64,000 nucleotides of DNA from Robiginitalea sediminis (GCF_002198115.1 NZ_NGNR01000004.1:122556-186555); one strand, 5' to 3'; counted from the stretch's first letter, positions 6,927 to 17,651 are shown. A program made the numbers and translations. The notes: generated by a model not told the origin, from the sequence alone.

Positions 6927-8156
6927 ATGGAATATCACTTGCGCTATATCAGCATTTCGCATGGTACGGCACCGGTATCGGCACGCCAGGCTTTCCATTT
7001 CCCGGAAGAGGAACGCGATCGTTTTCTCGGGGAAATGACCCGTGCCTTCCCGGACATCAAAGGGTTGATGCTCCTAGTTACCTGCAACCGTACCGAATTG
7101 TATGCGGAAAGCTCCATAACGCCCGCCAAAGCCCTGCTCCGGTTCCTGCTTAAGGACCGGACAGGCCAGGCGGAAGAAGCGGTTTCAGATCTGTTCCAAT
7201 GCGGGGACGAAACCCAGGAGAGCCTGCGCCACCTGTTGCGCGTTTCGGCAGGCCTGGAGTCCGCCGTTCTGGGCGATGCCGAAATCATCCACCAGATCAA
7301 AAAGGCCTATCACCGGTCTTTGGATTCCCACCTGCAGGGCTCCCTGCTGGAGCGGACCATGCAAACCGTATTCCGTTTCCACAAGCGGATCAGCAATGAG
7401 ACAGCCTTCCGGGACGGGACCACCTCCACGGCCTACCAGGCCCTGAAACTGGTGCGCCAGACCTTTGAGGGCGCTGCCGGCGAGAAACGAATCCTGGTGG
7501 TAGGTGCCGGAGACATCGTCAAACAATTACTGAAATACAACGGAAAATTCGGCTACCGCAACCTGTACCTGACCAATCGGACGGCTTCCCGTGCAGAGGA
7601 GTTGGCAGAAGCCTACGGCCTGCATACCTGGTCCTGGGAACGCCTTCTGCAAGGCGACCTGGATAGCTTCGACGTTATTATCGGGGCAGCCAGTCACTGC
7701 CCGGCCCTGGTTAGCGGAGGGTGGAACACCCAGAAACGCGTTTTGCTGATAGACCTGGCAGTACCACACAACATCTGCCTGCCCGAAGAAAACCGGCCTG
7801 GAAAGGCAATCCTGTACGATCTGGACTCTATATCCCGGAGGTTGCAGGAAAACAAAGTCCAGCGCCACGCCGCTATAGAAGCGGTAGGCCATATCCTGGA
7901 GGAAGCCATGGAAGATTTTTCCGCCTGGCATGCCGATGCCCCCAGGAGGGCCCTGCTTTCCGACCGCAAACGAAAAATCTTAAACGGGGTTCGCTCCTAT
8001 TACCAAAACCAGGGCATGGCCCCCGGGCCGGAGACCCTGACTGTTGCCACAGACCGCTTGCTGCGGAAATGGCGCCATAAACCGGAGCAGCTCCGCAGTG
8101 GATCGGGATTAGACACCCTGATCCGGGAACACGAGTCCCTACTGCAATGCTCCTAA
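6927..8156 (+). CDS. hemA: Glutamyl-tRNA reductase
   Basis: The 409-residue enzyme makes glutamate-1-semialdehyde from glutamyl-tRNA with NADPH, the first committed step of C5-pathway heme synthesis. The catalytic cysteine is C53 in VTCNRTELY. The central NADP-binding fold has VVGAGD, and the dimerisation helix follows. Length fits the family. It lies 42 bp after the cytochrome operon on the same strand, so heme supply and c-type cytochromes may be expressed together. No promoter is obvious in the gap. Confidence 0.95.
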   Translation: MEYHLRYISISHGTAPVSARQAFHFPEEERDRFLGEMTRAFPDIKGLMLLVTCNRTELYAESSITPAKALLRFLLKDRTGQAEEAVSDLFQCGDETQESLRHLLRVSAGLESAVLGDAEIIHQIKKAYHRSLDSHLQGSLLERTMQTVFRFHKRISNETAFRDGTTSTAYQALKLVRQTFEGAAGEKRILVVGAGDIVKQLLKYNGKFGYRNLYLTNRTASRAEELAEAYGLHTWSWERLLQGDLDSFDVIIGAASHCPALVSGGWNTQKRVLLIDLAVPHNICLPEENRPGKAILYDLDSISRRLQENKVQRHAAIEAVGHILEEAMEDFSAWHADAPRRALLSDRKRKILNGVRSYYQNQGMAPGPETLTVATDRLLRKWRHKPEQLRSGSGLDTLIREHESLLQCS

Positions 8157-8164
8157 ACACCCGA

Positions 8165-8914
8165 ATGAAAATGAAAAAACAACCAACCCTGCCCGCAATG
8201 GGCCTGCTTTTCCTTTTGCTTATAATCACCTCCTGTAAAGGAGATCCCTCCCAGCGAACCATAGAACTGGAGCCCCGCAAGGATATGCATTCCGTTCACA
8301 GCAACGTGCGCAACGACCTGCACCGGGTACAGGTAACAGAAATCCGCAAAGGCGATAAATATATGTATCTCAAGGTTCGCGAGGGGGACGAAACCTATTG
8401 GGTAGCCACCGCCCCCGGCGATATTGTGGAAGGGAACACCTATATGTACAATGAAGCCCTGAGACGAACCGATTTCAGGAGTGAGACCCTGCAGGAAGTG
8501 TTTGATACGCTCTACCTGGTCACCCGTCTGGTTCCCGAGTCTGAAGCCGGGGATATGAAACCTTCCACCCTTAAGGAACCGCGGGAAATGGAAGAGGCCG
8601 AAGTGGAAACAGACTCGGAATCCGCAACCGAAATAACCCTGTCTGAACTGCTGGACAACCCGGAGGCTTACCGGGATTCCTGGGTGCGGTTTACAGCAGC
8701 CTGTACCAAGGTCAACGAAGGTATTATGAACCGTAACTGGGTGCACCTGACCACCGACCAGGCCAACGGCCGTTCTGTAGTTGCCACCACTAAGGCAGAC
8801 GCCTCCCCGGGTGAGACCCTCATCGTTACAGCAGTGGTCCGCCAGGACCGCGATTTCGGTTCCGGGTACCGGTACGATATCCTGCTGGAAGAAGCGGAAT
8901 TCCAACGCCAGTAA
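8165..8914 (+). CDS. Lipoprotein with tandem OB-fold (NrfJ-like) domains
   Basis: The start at 8165 gives a normal lipoprotein signal (ITSC, C24); an ATG at 8171 is equally possible, while one at 8147 would overlap hemA. Two similar domains follow. The first (residues about 40-125) has the GDKYMYLKVREG-x-YW pattern of NrfJ-like OB folds. The second (about 150-249) has LDNPEAYRDSWVRF and MNRNWVHL. A periplasmic or outer-membrane binding role is likely, but the ligand is unknown. Position after hemA and the cytochromes is the only hint of a link to redox metabolism. Confidence 0.7.
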   Translation: MKMKKQPTLPAMGLLFLLLIITSCKGDPSQRTIELEPRKDMHSVHSNVRNDLHRVQVTEIRKGDKYMYLKVREGDETYWVATAPGDIVEGNTYMYNEALRRTDFRSETLQEVFDTLYLVTRLVPESEAGDMKPSTLKEPREMEEAEVETDSESATEITLSELLDNPEAYRDSWVRFTAACTKVNEGIMNRNWVHLTTDQANGRSVVATTKADASPGETLIVTAVVRQDRDFGSGYRYDILLEEAEFQRQ

Positions 8915-8921
8915 GTAAGAA

Positions 8922-8954
8922 AGCCGGCCCCCCGAAAATTCGGGAAAGCCGGCT
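8922..8954. terminator. Hairpin between convergent genes
   Basis: AGCCGGC (8922-8928) pairs with GCCGGCT (8948-8954), and CCCGA/TCGGG pairs inside. The T-rich sequence TTTCTTACTT follows only on the minus strand, so it most likely ends the adhesin transcript and may also stop the hemA-side transcript. Confidence 0.6.
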
Positions 8955-8981
8955 GACCGCTTGCTCCAACTTGTAAATGCG

Positions 8982-11900
8982 TTATCGGTACAGGGTAAAG
9001 TGCCCTACGTACTGTTGTTTTTCGTTGTCGTTGGCATTGACCACGTACCAGTAGTCCCCGGTGGGAACTTCCTTGCCTTCATAGGTTCCGTCCCAGTTCT
9101 TGACCTGGTCCAGGATGGCCACCACCCGCCCGTAACGGTCGTAAATCTTGATCTCGATATTCGGGAAGAACTCCCGGTTCATGGGAGACCATGTGTCGTT
9201 CATCCCATCCCCGTCCGGGGTAAAGTAGTTCGGGAATTCCACCATGCCCTCGAAGTCGAAGGGGAAGACCACCTCCACCTCGCACCCGCCCGCGTCGATT
9301 ACGCGGATATTGACATTGGCGTCGAAGTTGATGTTGAATACATTCTCGGTTCCCGTGGATTCTCCCTGGAAGAAGAATTCATACCCGCCAAAACCGCCGC
9401 TTGCCGTGGCTGTAATCTCATTAGGACCGGTTTGCAAAGCCTCCAGGACCAGGGGCTGGTAGTCGTCTACGGTAAATTCCACAAAGGTGGTACACCCGTT
9501 CTCGTGGTAGATGTACACGGTATGGTCGCCCGCCGGCAGGTCTCCCCAGCTGCGGGTGTCGTCGGCCAGGGCCGTTACGGCGTCGGTAGGGTCCACCGGG
9601 TCGAGCGCGAAGAGCACATCCGGCAGCACACTGCTGTCCTGCAGGGTAACCGCCACAGTATTGAAGGGGAAGATCCCGTCACACCCGTACTGCACCACCG
9701 GTTCGGCCGTAAGGTCCACCCCGATTTCGATAGGAACCACAATATTGGCCGTACATCCGTTGGCATCCCGTACAAAGACCACATAGGACGTACCGCCGGA
9801 GAGGTTGTCGAAATACAAGGCATCGTTGCGCTGGTAGTCCACATCTGCCGAGGAATTCAGGCTGGCTTCGTAATAGCTGACCCCCATGGCATCCACAAAG
9901 GGAGTCCCCCCGGAAATGGTGATCTGGGCCGTACCATCGGCAAACCCGATACAGGTTTCATCGGTGGCCGAAAAACTCAGGTCTATGGGCTCCGGTTCGA
10001 TTACCGAAACGGTAGTGAGCTCGGAACAGCCCTGCTCGTCCTGGATGAGGATGTCGTATTCGCGGCCCGGGAAGGGAGCACCTTCCAGGTCCGTAAAGGT
10101 ATAAACCCCCGGGGTGGCCGGGTCTGAGAAGAACTCGTTGAAGTTCGGCTCAATGGCAAACTGGATCAGGCCTTCGCCCCCGCCTACCACTTCTATGGTA
10201 ATGCTGCCGTCTGCCTCCCCGCTACAGGATACCGGGCTGGCCGTGGCATTGAACAGGATCGGGTCGGGGCGTACAATCGTAAACGGACCTTCCACGTCCC
10301 CGCAGGTAGTACCGGAGGTTACCGCAACATAGTATTCTGTACCGGCATCCAGGCCCTCGAAGGTGCCGTCTGCCTGGGGCCCACGGATTACCATAGCCGA
10401 GGGGTTCGGGTTAAACGGATCGGCACCCGGGTCGCCGCTGTAGAGGATAAAGCTGTTACCCCCTACCCCTCCGGAAGCGAAAGATTCAATCCGCCCGTCT
10501 ATCTCATTGGCACAGGAAATATCGTCCGGCAGGTTAACCACCAGGTCCAGGTCCTGGGCGTCTATCAGGGTAAGCCCGTTGGAACGCACCACGTCGCAGG
10601 TATTGCCGGCGTTCACTTTGCGCACATCGAACTGGTAGAAGCCAGGGCCTCCGCCAATAAGGACCGAAGTCTGTCCGATTCCCATGGAAATAAAGGGGTC
10701 CGTAGCCGCAGCCGTAGCGGCGCGGTACTCGTACTCGAAGCCCGGTTCCGGGTTCTGGATACTCAGGCGCATCTCGCCCATACCACCGCAACCCGGGGCC
10801 CTGACCTGTACCAGGTTAGGGATAATGGGGGGTGGCGGGTCCACATAATAGGGCTGGGTGACGCCAACGCAGTCGTAGGTTGAGGAAACCTCAATGGCGT
10901 ACCACCCGGCACTCAGGTAGCCTTCCCCGGACGTTCCGGCAAAGGTGGGGTTGGCCTGCAAACCGCTACGGGAGAGTTCGTCGGCAATATTATTGCTGCC
11001 CAGGTAGATGAGCTGGTACAGGTATCCGGATCCGGGTACCCCGCCGGAGGCACCGGGCAAGGCGGTAGTGGCATCGCCGGTGGCCGGGTCGAAAGCTTCC
11101 AGGATGGCGTTGTTGCCTCCCGGACAAACCAGGGCCTGGGGTTCACGGATTCCCACCAGGATGGGGTCTATGGGGCTTAGGGAAATATCCACGGATTCTG
11201 TACACCCTTCAATATCCCGTACCTCCACGCGATAATCGCCGCTGCTGAGGTTCTCAAAACGGTCCGAAGGGCCAAAGGCTACCTCTTCCAGGTAGGTACC
11301 GCTGCCATTGTCCCGCAGCAATCGGTACTCATAGGGGGAGGTATCCCAGCCGCCGGTGGCGGAGGCTACGATAACCCCCTGGTTGTCGTTACAGCTTACA
11401 TTGCCCTCCTCTACGGCCAGGGGCGCCAGAGGTCCGTTGGGGGCCCGAACGGTTGCCACATTCGATTCTGCGGGGCAACCCGGGGTATCCTGGGAAACGA
11501 TATCCACCACAAAATTACCGCCGGGCAGGCCGGTGATCCGGGCCGGGTCCCCGTTTACATCGGGGAAATTGGCCGTATCGAAGCTGCCGCTGGTAAGGGC
11601 CGGGAGGATGCGGTTTCCGCCGGAGTCTATCTGGTATACCTGGTAGTCGTACACCCCGGTATAGTCTGTAACTTCTATAAAGAGGGCCCCGTCATTGCCC
11701 GGGACTGCACAGCGTACCGGGTTGGCTTCGGTAATGGTGGCCGTCGGGTACTGGGGTTCGAAAACCTCGTGCAGGGGCAAGGGATAGCTGCACCCCGCAA
11801 TATTGTCGGTAATTTCCAGAAGGTAGCCGCCCGAAACCGGGAGGTCCATCAGCACAAAGCTATTCCCTGGGGTATTGGTCACCGGGCCTACGGCCGCCGG

Positions 11901-14900
11901 GCCATTGGCCACCGAAAGGGTGAAATCCGTGGTCCCGACCACATCGACCCGGATGCGTTCATCCGTGGTACAGGTAAGGGCCGCCTGCAGGCTGAGGGTG
12001 GGTACCACGTCTGTGGGCGGGTTCAGCACCGGCAGGGTAAACTGGTCCTGGCATCCGTTGGCGTCTATGGCATAAACCGTAATCGTCTGGGGTGAACCGT
12101 TGTCTACCACCTCGAAGGTGTTGGAACTCTGGTAATCGCTGAACCCGGTAATGCTGTACTGGTACCCCGCGGTACCGGGATCTGTGACAGTTACCGTAAC
12201 GATGGTGGAACTGTAGCGGTTGGCGCCGGGCTCACATGCAAAGTCCGGGGCAATTGCTGTAATGGCAAAGACGGGCGGTTCGCTGATCTCGATCCCGTCC
12301 TGACGGTCCTCGCAATTCCGGCTGGAAACCACCGTAACGTCGTAAAAGCCGGGGATCAACCCGGTAAAGGACCCGGAGGTATTGGTTTGCACCACATTGG
12401 AGGTGCCCGCTTCGTAAAGGGTGTAGGTAAGGGGGGCATCCGCATCGGTCCCCGCCTGCAACAGGACATCGATGGCGCCGTCGTTGGCCCCGTTACAGGA
12501 GATGTCCGTATCCAGGACTGTGCTGATCACCGGAGGGATGGCCGCTTCCAGGAAGATGTTATCCACCAGGAAGGTACAGTTCCCGCTCAGGTCGGCTACC
12601 AGGTTGTCCGTTACCAGGACTTCATAATCGCCCGGGGCGAATCCGGTGAAGACCCCGGTGAGGTTGTCCGTGATATACGTCCCGGAACCATCGCGAAGTT
12701 CGAAGGTGAAATCGCCGCTGCCCCCAAGGGTGTTGATGGTGATTTCCCCGTCTGCGTTGTTACAGGAAGGCTCCGTACTGAAGCCGCCGGTGGCAATCAG
12801 AAACTCGTAAACCGTCGCGGTACCCTGGCTGGTACACCCATCGGCATCAATCACGTCAACCACGTAATCCCCGGGGCTGCCTACCGTGTAGGTATGCTCC
12901 CAGAACCCACCATTGAGTACCGGAAACTGCTCCTCCCCATTAAGGGTATACCTGGGGGTATCCACAGTAGCAGGCATCCGCACCAGGATATCGAAGGAGG
13001 TAGCCATCACGTCGCACTGGTTCTCCACAATAAACGTGGGGGCCGGGAGGTCCGGGGCCAGGTTGATGATGGTGGCAATGGCAAAGGAGGTACAACCGCT
13101 GCTGTCCATGACATAGACGTCATAATTCCCGGCCGGGCCAATAAAGGTGGTCTCCGTGGTAAAATCGCCGGGCAGGGGGGTATCCCCGCTGTCCATATAA
13201 GCGAAGGTATAGGGGCCCCCATCCCCGCCGGAGCCGCGTACTGTAAACTGCCCGAAGGCGTTACAGTTGGCCGGTTCCTGGGTAATGATGTCGATAGCCG
13301 GCAGGTTCTGGTCTATCGTAATCGGCACCGCATCGGTACAACTATTGGTCAGGTCCGTTACAAGCACCTGGTAATTGCCCGGGAGGGTTTCGTAGGTATT
13401 CGAGTAGATGGGCGATACCCCCGTGGCCGTCTCCAGGGTGATCAGGGCCCCGGTATCGTCATTGAGCAGCTCAATGAGCAGGTCGGCACCCGGGGTAAAC
13501 CCGTCCACATTATAGACGATCTGGCCAAAGCGGTTGGCGTCGCAGAACCCGGGAGTTGAAGTGGCGGTAACCTCCAGGGGGTTGGGCCCGTCTTCCGGCG
13601 GGATTTCGTCCAGGTAAATACACCCGGTACCCAAATCGGTCACCTCTACGGTGTAGGTTACCCCGAATTGCAGTCCGGTAAAGGTATGGCGCGTAGGCGT
13701 CAGGTTCGGCGGGACTGGCGGGTTCGGGTCTGTGGCCAGGCGGATCAGGAAGGGCCCTACCCCACCCACGATGGTCACCGTATTGGTGAACCCTCCCGGG
13801 GCACAGACAGGGGCCACCACGGGGTCCGGGACCACATCGAGGGTGGTCTGGTCTATGGTGACTACATCTTCGTCCCGGCACCCAAGGGCATCGAGGGTCA
13901 CTACTGTATAAATCCCCGGCACTTCGGGCAGGAAGGTTTCAGACGTACTGGAAGTAGGTCCGATGCGTTGCAATTCCATCCCGAACTGGTCCAGCAGGAT
14001 ATAGGTATAATCCGGGGTTCCTCCGCTTACGCCAGTCACCTGGATACCGGCTTCGAGTACCCCAGCCAGGCAATTGGCCGTTACAGGCGGTACAGTGGCA
14101 TCCGGCGGGGGTGTGGCATCGGTAGGGATAACCACATTGGCCGGGAGGGTCTCGCATCCGCGGGCATCGCGCACGATATAGGAATAGGACTGGCCTGCGT
14201 TCAGGTTGGAAAACACGGTCTGGGAGCCAAAGGGCCCGCCGTCGAAGCTCACCTGGTAGGGGGGCACCCCGCTGGTGGCATCGGGTACGATGGTCACCAT
14301 CCCGTTATTGGTCTCCCCACAACTGGCCGGGGTCAGCACCACGCTGGCCGGGTCGATGTTTACCGGGGGATTGAGGGTAATGGGGTTGGAAAGTGCCACA
14401 CACCCCTGGTTGTCCGTTACCCGGAACACATAATCGCCGGGCAGGTTGGTGTTGTATACAAAGGAATTGGCGGTAAGGGCCACAGGGGCGCCAAAGCTTA
14501 CGCCATTGTCCGAACTGACCTCGTATTGTTTGGGGCCGGCCCCGGCGAGGTACCCGCCACTTACCTGCACCTGAATCCCACCGTCTGCACCTCCACAGGG
14601 GATTTCCGCATCGATACTCAGGTTTACGCGCAATTGCGGGTTGATGGTGGCGCTTATCTGGTCCGTACAGTTATTTCCGTCTACCACTTCTATGGTATAT
14701 GTACCCGGGTTCAGGCCGGTAAAGATGGGGCTGGCCTGAAGCGGGCCGCCATTGATCCGGTACTGGTGGGTACCCAGGGCTGCAGTCCCGGCCGTAGAAC
14801 TCACCTGGAGGGTAGCGCCAGTCCCCGGGACATAGCAGAAATCGGAAGCTCCTGCATCCAGGGACAGGGTGGGCGAATCGATGGGGGTCAGGCTGAAGGC

Positions 14901-17513
14901 AAAGGTGGCGCTGCACCCCTCGGCATCGGTCACGCTAAGGGTATAGTTCCCCGCCTGGGTCAGGTTCCCGAAAACCTGGCCGCTCTTGGGCCCTATGGTA
15001 GCCCCGCTGGGCAGTTCCAGGGTATAGCGGTAGGTGCCCCATCCGCCGGAAGGCGAGGCCACCACCCGCCCGGTATTCCCGTTCGGGCAGCTCATGGCCG
15101 TTACCGCACCATTGAGCGTAAGGGGGGTTGCCGGTTCCGAGATGGTGATGCTGGCCGTATCGGTACAGCCGGAATCGGCATCGGTAACCGTAATGATGTA
15201 GGTGCCGGCTCCGGAGGGCGGCAGGTCTACTTCGGCATCGTTCTGGGGCCCGACTTCCGGGCCGCCGTTAATGTTGTAAGTATAGTTGTTGGTAAAGCCA
15301 TCTATGATAAAGGTACCCGTACCATCCGAAGCCCCCGTACAGACCCGGGTATCCCCCCCGGATTTCACCCGGGCGCGGATGCTGCTGATAACCGCAGGGG
15401 TAAAGCTCTCCTGGTAAGTACATCCGTTCACGTCGGTAACGCGGAAGGTGTAGGCAGTGTTTACGCTAAGCCCCGCGAAAGTGTCGCTGCCGCCGTTGTT
15501 CACCGAAATAGGACTGATGATTTCGTATTGGGCGATGGCGGCGCTTGCCGTTACGGTAAGCTGGACGTCCGAAGTCCCGGCCGCACAGCTGATGGCGCTT
15601 TGGGCAAAATCGATGTTGGAGGGCGGGTCCACATCTGCAATGGTAATGGGGGTCAGGTCCAGGCGGCATCCCCCGGAATCTCGGATGATGGGCGTATAGG
15701 TACCGGCGCCCAGGTTAGCATAATTCAGCTGGGCGGAGAAGTTCACCCCGTCTATACTGAATTCGTACCCGCTGCCGGATCCTCCGCCAAAGGGTCCCTG
15801 GAATTCGATGATCCCCCCGTCTACCCCACCGCTGCCGTCGCAGACGCGGTCCTGAATTTTCACGGCAGACCCGGTAATAGCGCCCACATTGGTCACCGTA
15901 ATGGTATTGGGGAGGGTATAAATACAGCTGAAGGCCGCCTGCTGGTACTGCACCTGGATCTGGTTGTAGGTGCCGTCCGGCACGGTCAGTACCGGATTGG
16001 TAGACCATGGGTCGGCCGGATCGGCCCTGAAGAGCAGGTTATAGCCCTTGGCATCAAGTATGTTGATGGTAATCCGGGCCCCGCTGCTGCAGTCCCCGTC
16101 GGTGCCGGTAGCCGAAACATCCGGGGGGGTGAGTTCTTCCACATCGGCGGTGGCCGTGATGGTACACCCGTTGGCATCGGTGATAAAGAAGGTATAGGTA
16201 CCCGCTGCCGAAACATTGTAGGTGGTTTGCCCGGTGTAAGTGCCGCCGGAATTCCCCCCGTCACTCACGGTAAAACTATAGGGGGCGGAACCTCCGGAGG
16301 TGTTGATAATGATATCGGCATCATTGGCCCCGCAGACCGGGTCGGCGCTGAGGCTCTCGTTTACCTCCGTGGAAGCCGAAAGGGCTACCAACCCGTCTCC
16401 GATGACAATGGGGTTGCCATTGATATCCAAGGGTTGCTGGGGTGCCGGGATCCCGTTTCCGGGGTCCCCGGTACACTGCTGGGTCTCCACCTGCACGCTG
16501 TAGGTCCCGAAGCCCACGGCCGAGAAGGTGTAGGGGTTGTTCGGGATAAAGGTGGTGAATTCCTGGGGCACGCCGTTCCCGTCCAACAAGGTGTACTTGT
16601 AGGGGCCCGGGACGTTGTTGACCGTTACCGTAATGCTTCCGGTATCCCCGAAACACTGGGCATCCACGAATTCCACGTCGATGTCGATATCCTGTTGCTC
16701 AATGGTTATGGGGGTATAAGGGTACTCGCAGGTATTGGGCGTATTCTGAAGGCGGGCCTTAACGATGTAGGTGCCCGGGTTCAGGTTGTCGAAAATGGGC
16801 GAGGCCTGCCAGGGACCGAACCCGCTGCCGGAATTGATGCTGAATTCGTAGGCGCTCGACAGGTTTGTGACCTGGATCCGGCCGGGGACACCACAGATAA
16901 AATCGCGTTTTACGAAGGTCTGGGTGATGGTACTCTTCTTGACCTTGAAGTAGTAATACCCGCCCCCGTCTACCCGAACGCGGAATTCCGCCCCGTTAGC
17001 GGCGGAAATGGTCGAGGCGTCTAGGGTAAGGGTTGAGGCGGAAGAAACGGTTTGCCAGTAAGGGTTACAGGCCCCACCGATAATGGGCGGGCAATCGTCG
17101 TTTACGTCGTAGGTACAGCTGCCTCCCGGGACGAGCTGTTGCCATTGGTAGCTCCCGTGGGTGCCGCTTACCGAAATAACCCGGTCGTCGCTGTCCCCGC
17201 AGAGGTTGAAGCGGGCAATGGTAAACCCGTTGTCGCTACAGGTCACCTCCTCGTCCGCATTCTGGATGATGGTGACAAAGAAAGGGGCTGAAGCCTCAAA
17301 CCCGGCATCGGAATGCCCGGCAGGGTTCTGCGCAGCGGGTGCAGAGTAGGATCCTTCGGCAGTATCGGCCCTTTCGGGACTATCGGCGGCCGCAGTGAGC
17401 AGGCCGGTAATCAACCTTTCAAAAGAACCGTTAGCAATCGCCGAAGAGCTGATGATAGTGGCCACTAGCATCAACAGGGCATACCAACGATGCCTTGTCT
17501 TTTTCGGGAGCAT
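8982..17513 (-). CDS. Giant SprB-like surface adhesin, T9SS type B sorting domain
   Basis: A 2843-residue secreted protein. An N-terminal signal peptide spans about residues 1-28. The body is a long array of degenerate modules of about 80-100 residues, many carrying the SprB-repeat pattern (SCNGANDGAIDV, SCSGEADGSI, TCIGFADGTA) followed by a GG-x-Y-x-F/Y segment. Residues about 2758-2843 are the gliding-motility-associated C-terminal domain (PNYFTPDGDGMNDTW, IYDRYGR, GDYWYVV), which directs type IX secretion and surface attachment. The modules have diverged, so the DNA shows no close tandem repeat. Roles in adhesion or gliding are known for the family. No PorP/SprF partner gene is adjacent, which is unusual. 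Confidence 0.9.
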   Translation of the reverse strand: MLPKKTRHRWYALLMLVATIISSSAIANGSFERLITGLLTAAADSPERADTAEGSYSAPAAQNPAGHSDAGFEASAPFFVTIIQNADEEVTCSDNGFTIARFNLCGDSDDRVISVSGTHGSYQWQQLVPGGSCTYDVNDDCPPIIGGACNPYWQTVSSASTLTLDASTISAANGAEFRVRVDGGGYYYFKVKKSTITQTFVKRDFICGVPGRIQVTNLSSAYEFSINSGSGFGPWQASPIFDNLNPGTYIVKARLQNTPNTCEYPYTPITIEQQDIDIDVEFVDAQCFGDTGSITVTVNNVPGPYKYTLLDGNGVPQEFTTFIPNNPYTFSAVGFGTYSVQVETQQCTGDPGNGIPAPQQPLDINGNPIVIGDGLVALSASTEVNESLSADPVCGANDADIIINTSGGSAPYSFTVSDGGNSGGTYTGQTTYNVSAAGTYTFFITDANGCTITATADVEELTPPDVSATGTDGDCSSGARITINILDAKGYNLLFRADPADPWSTNPVLTVPDGTYNQIQVQYQQAAFSCIYTLPNTITVTNVGAITGSAVKIQDRVCDGSGGVDGGIIEFQGPFGGGSGSGYEFSIDGVNFSAQLNYANLGAGTYTPIIRDSGGCRLDLTPITIADVDPPSNIDFAQSAISCAAGTSDVQLTVTASAAIAQYEIISPISVNNGGSDTFAGLSVNTAYTFRVTDVNGCTYQESFTPAVISSIRARVKSGGDTRVCTGASDGTGTFIIDGFTNNYTYNINGGPEVGPQNDAEVDLPPSGAGTYIITVTDADSGCTDTASITISEPATPLTLNGAVTAMSCPNGNTGRVVASPSGGWGTYRYTLELPSGATIGPKSGQVFGNLTQAGNYTLSVTDAEGCSATFAFSLTPIDSPTLSLDAGASDFCYVPGTGATLQVSSTAGTAALGTHQYRINGGPLQASPIFTGLNPGTYTIEVVDGNNCTDQISATINPQLRVNLSIDAEIPCGGADGGIQVQVSGGYLAGAGPKQYEVSSDNGVSFGAPVALTANSFVYNTNLPGDYVFRVTDNQGCVALSNPITLNPPVNIDPASVVLTPASCGETNNGMVTIVPDATSGVPPYQVSFDGGPFGSQTVFSNLNAGQSYSYIVRDARGCETLPANVVIPTDATPPPDATVPPVTANCLAGVLEAGIQVTGVSGGTPDYTYILLDQFGMELQRIGPTSSTSETFLPEVPGIYTVVTLDALGCRDEDVVTIDQTTLDVVPDPVVAPVCAPGGFTNTVTIVGGVGPFLIRLATDPNPPVPPNLTPTRHTFTGLQFGVTYTVEVTDLGTGCIYLDEIPPEDGPNPLEVTATSTPGFCDANRFGQIVYNVDGFTPGADLLIELLNDDTGALITLETATGVSPIYSNTYETLPGNYQVLVTDLTNSCTDAVPITIDQNLPAIDIITQEPANCNAFGQFTVRGSGGDGGPYTFAYMDSGDTPLPGDFTTETTFIGPAGNYDVYVMDSSGCTSFAIATIINLAPDLPAPTFIVENQCDVMATSFDILVRMPATVDTPRYTLNGEEQFPVLNGGFWEHTYTVGSPGDYVVDVIDADGCTSQGTATVYEFLIATGGFSTEPSCNNADGEITINTLGGSGDFTFELRDGSGTYITDNLTGVFTGFAPGDYEVLVTDNLVADLSGNCTFLVDNIFLEAAIPPVISTVLDTDISCNGANDGAIDVLLQAGTDADAPLTYTLYEAGTSNVVQTNTSGSFTGLIPGFYDVTVVSSRNCEDRQDGIEISEPPVFAITAIAPDFACEPGANRYSSTIVTVTVTDPGTAGYQYSITGFSDYQSSNTFEVVDNGSPQTITVYAIDANGCQDQFTLPVLNPPTDVVPTLSLQAALTCTTDERIRVDVVGTTDFTLSVANGPAAVGPVTNTPGNSFVLMDLPVSGGYLLEITDNIAGCSYPLPLHEVFEPQYPTATITEANPVRCAVPGNDGALFIEVTDYTGVYDYQVYQIDSGGNRILPALTSGSFDTANFPDVNGDPARITGLPGGNFVVDIVSQDTPGCPAESNVATVRAPNGPLAPLAVEEGNVSCNDNQGVIVASATGGWDTSPYEYRLLRDNGSGTYLEEVAFGPSDRFENLSSGDYRVEVRDIEGCTESVDISLSPIDPILVGIREPQALVCPGGNNAILEAFDPATGDATTALPGASGGVPGSGYLYQLIYLGSNNIADELSRSGLQANPTFAGTSGEGYLSAGWYAIEVSSTYDCVGVTQPYYVDPPPPIIPNLVQVRAPGCGGMGEMRLSIQNPEPGFEYEYRAATAAATDPFISMGIGQTSVLIGGGPGFYQFDVRKVNAGNTCDVVRSNGLTLIDAQDLDLVVNLPDDISCANEIDGRIESFASGGVGGNSFILYSGDPGADPFNPNPSAMVIRGPQADGTFEGLDAGTEYYVAVTSGTTCGDVEGPFTIVRPDPILFNATASPVSCSGEADGSITIEVVGGGEGLIQFAIEPNFNEFFSDPATPGVYTFTDLEGAPFPGREYDILIQDEQGCSELTTVSVIEPEPIDLSFSATDETCIGFADGTAQITISGGTPFVDAMGVSYYEASLNSSADVDYQRNDALYFDNLSGGTSYVVFVRDANGCTANIVVPIEIGVDLTAEPVVQYGCDGIFPFNTVAVTLQDSSVLPDVLFALDPVDPTDAVTALADDTRSWGDLPAGDHTVYIYHENGCTTFVEFTVDDYQPLVLEALQTGPNEITATASGGFGGYEFFFQGESTGTENVFNINFDANVNIRVIDAGGCEVEVVFPFDFEGMVEFPNYFTPDGDGMNDTWSPMNREFFPNIEIKIYDRYGRVVAILDQVKNWDGTYEGKEVPTGDYWYVVNANDNEKQQYVGHFTLYR

Positions 17514-17599
17514 AGGTTAAGCGGTCTTGGAGCTGGAATACCCGCGATTTGGGAGGGCGGATAATCCGTAGCGTAATTATTTTACTTATAAAATCTCGT

Positions 17600-17607
17600 T
17601 ATCTTTA
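17600..17607 (+). promoter_or_regulatory. Candidate -7 box for the sugar dehydrogenase gene
   Basis: TATCTTTA differs from TAnnTTTG in one base and lies in AT-rich sequence 44 bases before the ATG at 17652. No TTG stands 20 bases upstream. Confidence 0.35.
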
Positions 17608-17651
17608 GGCATTGCGCCTGTTCATTCGTCTATGATTTCTAACGTTTCGTC

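Noticed and set aside
12387-13559. Open frame of 390 codons antisense to the adhesin
   Set aside because: Same cause as the longer antisense frame; no start signal or motif.
13668-17024. Open frame of 1118 codons on the plus strand, antisense to the adhesin
   Set aside because: It is a by-product of GC-rich codon use in the adhesin gene. The translation has no domain or signal, while the minus strand encodes clear repeats and a sorting domain.
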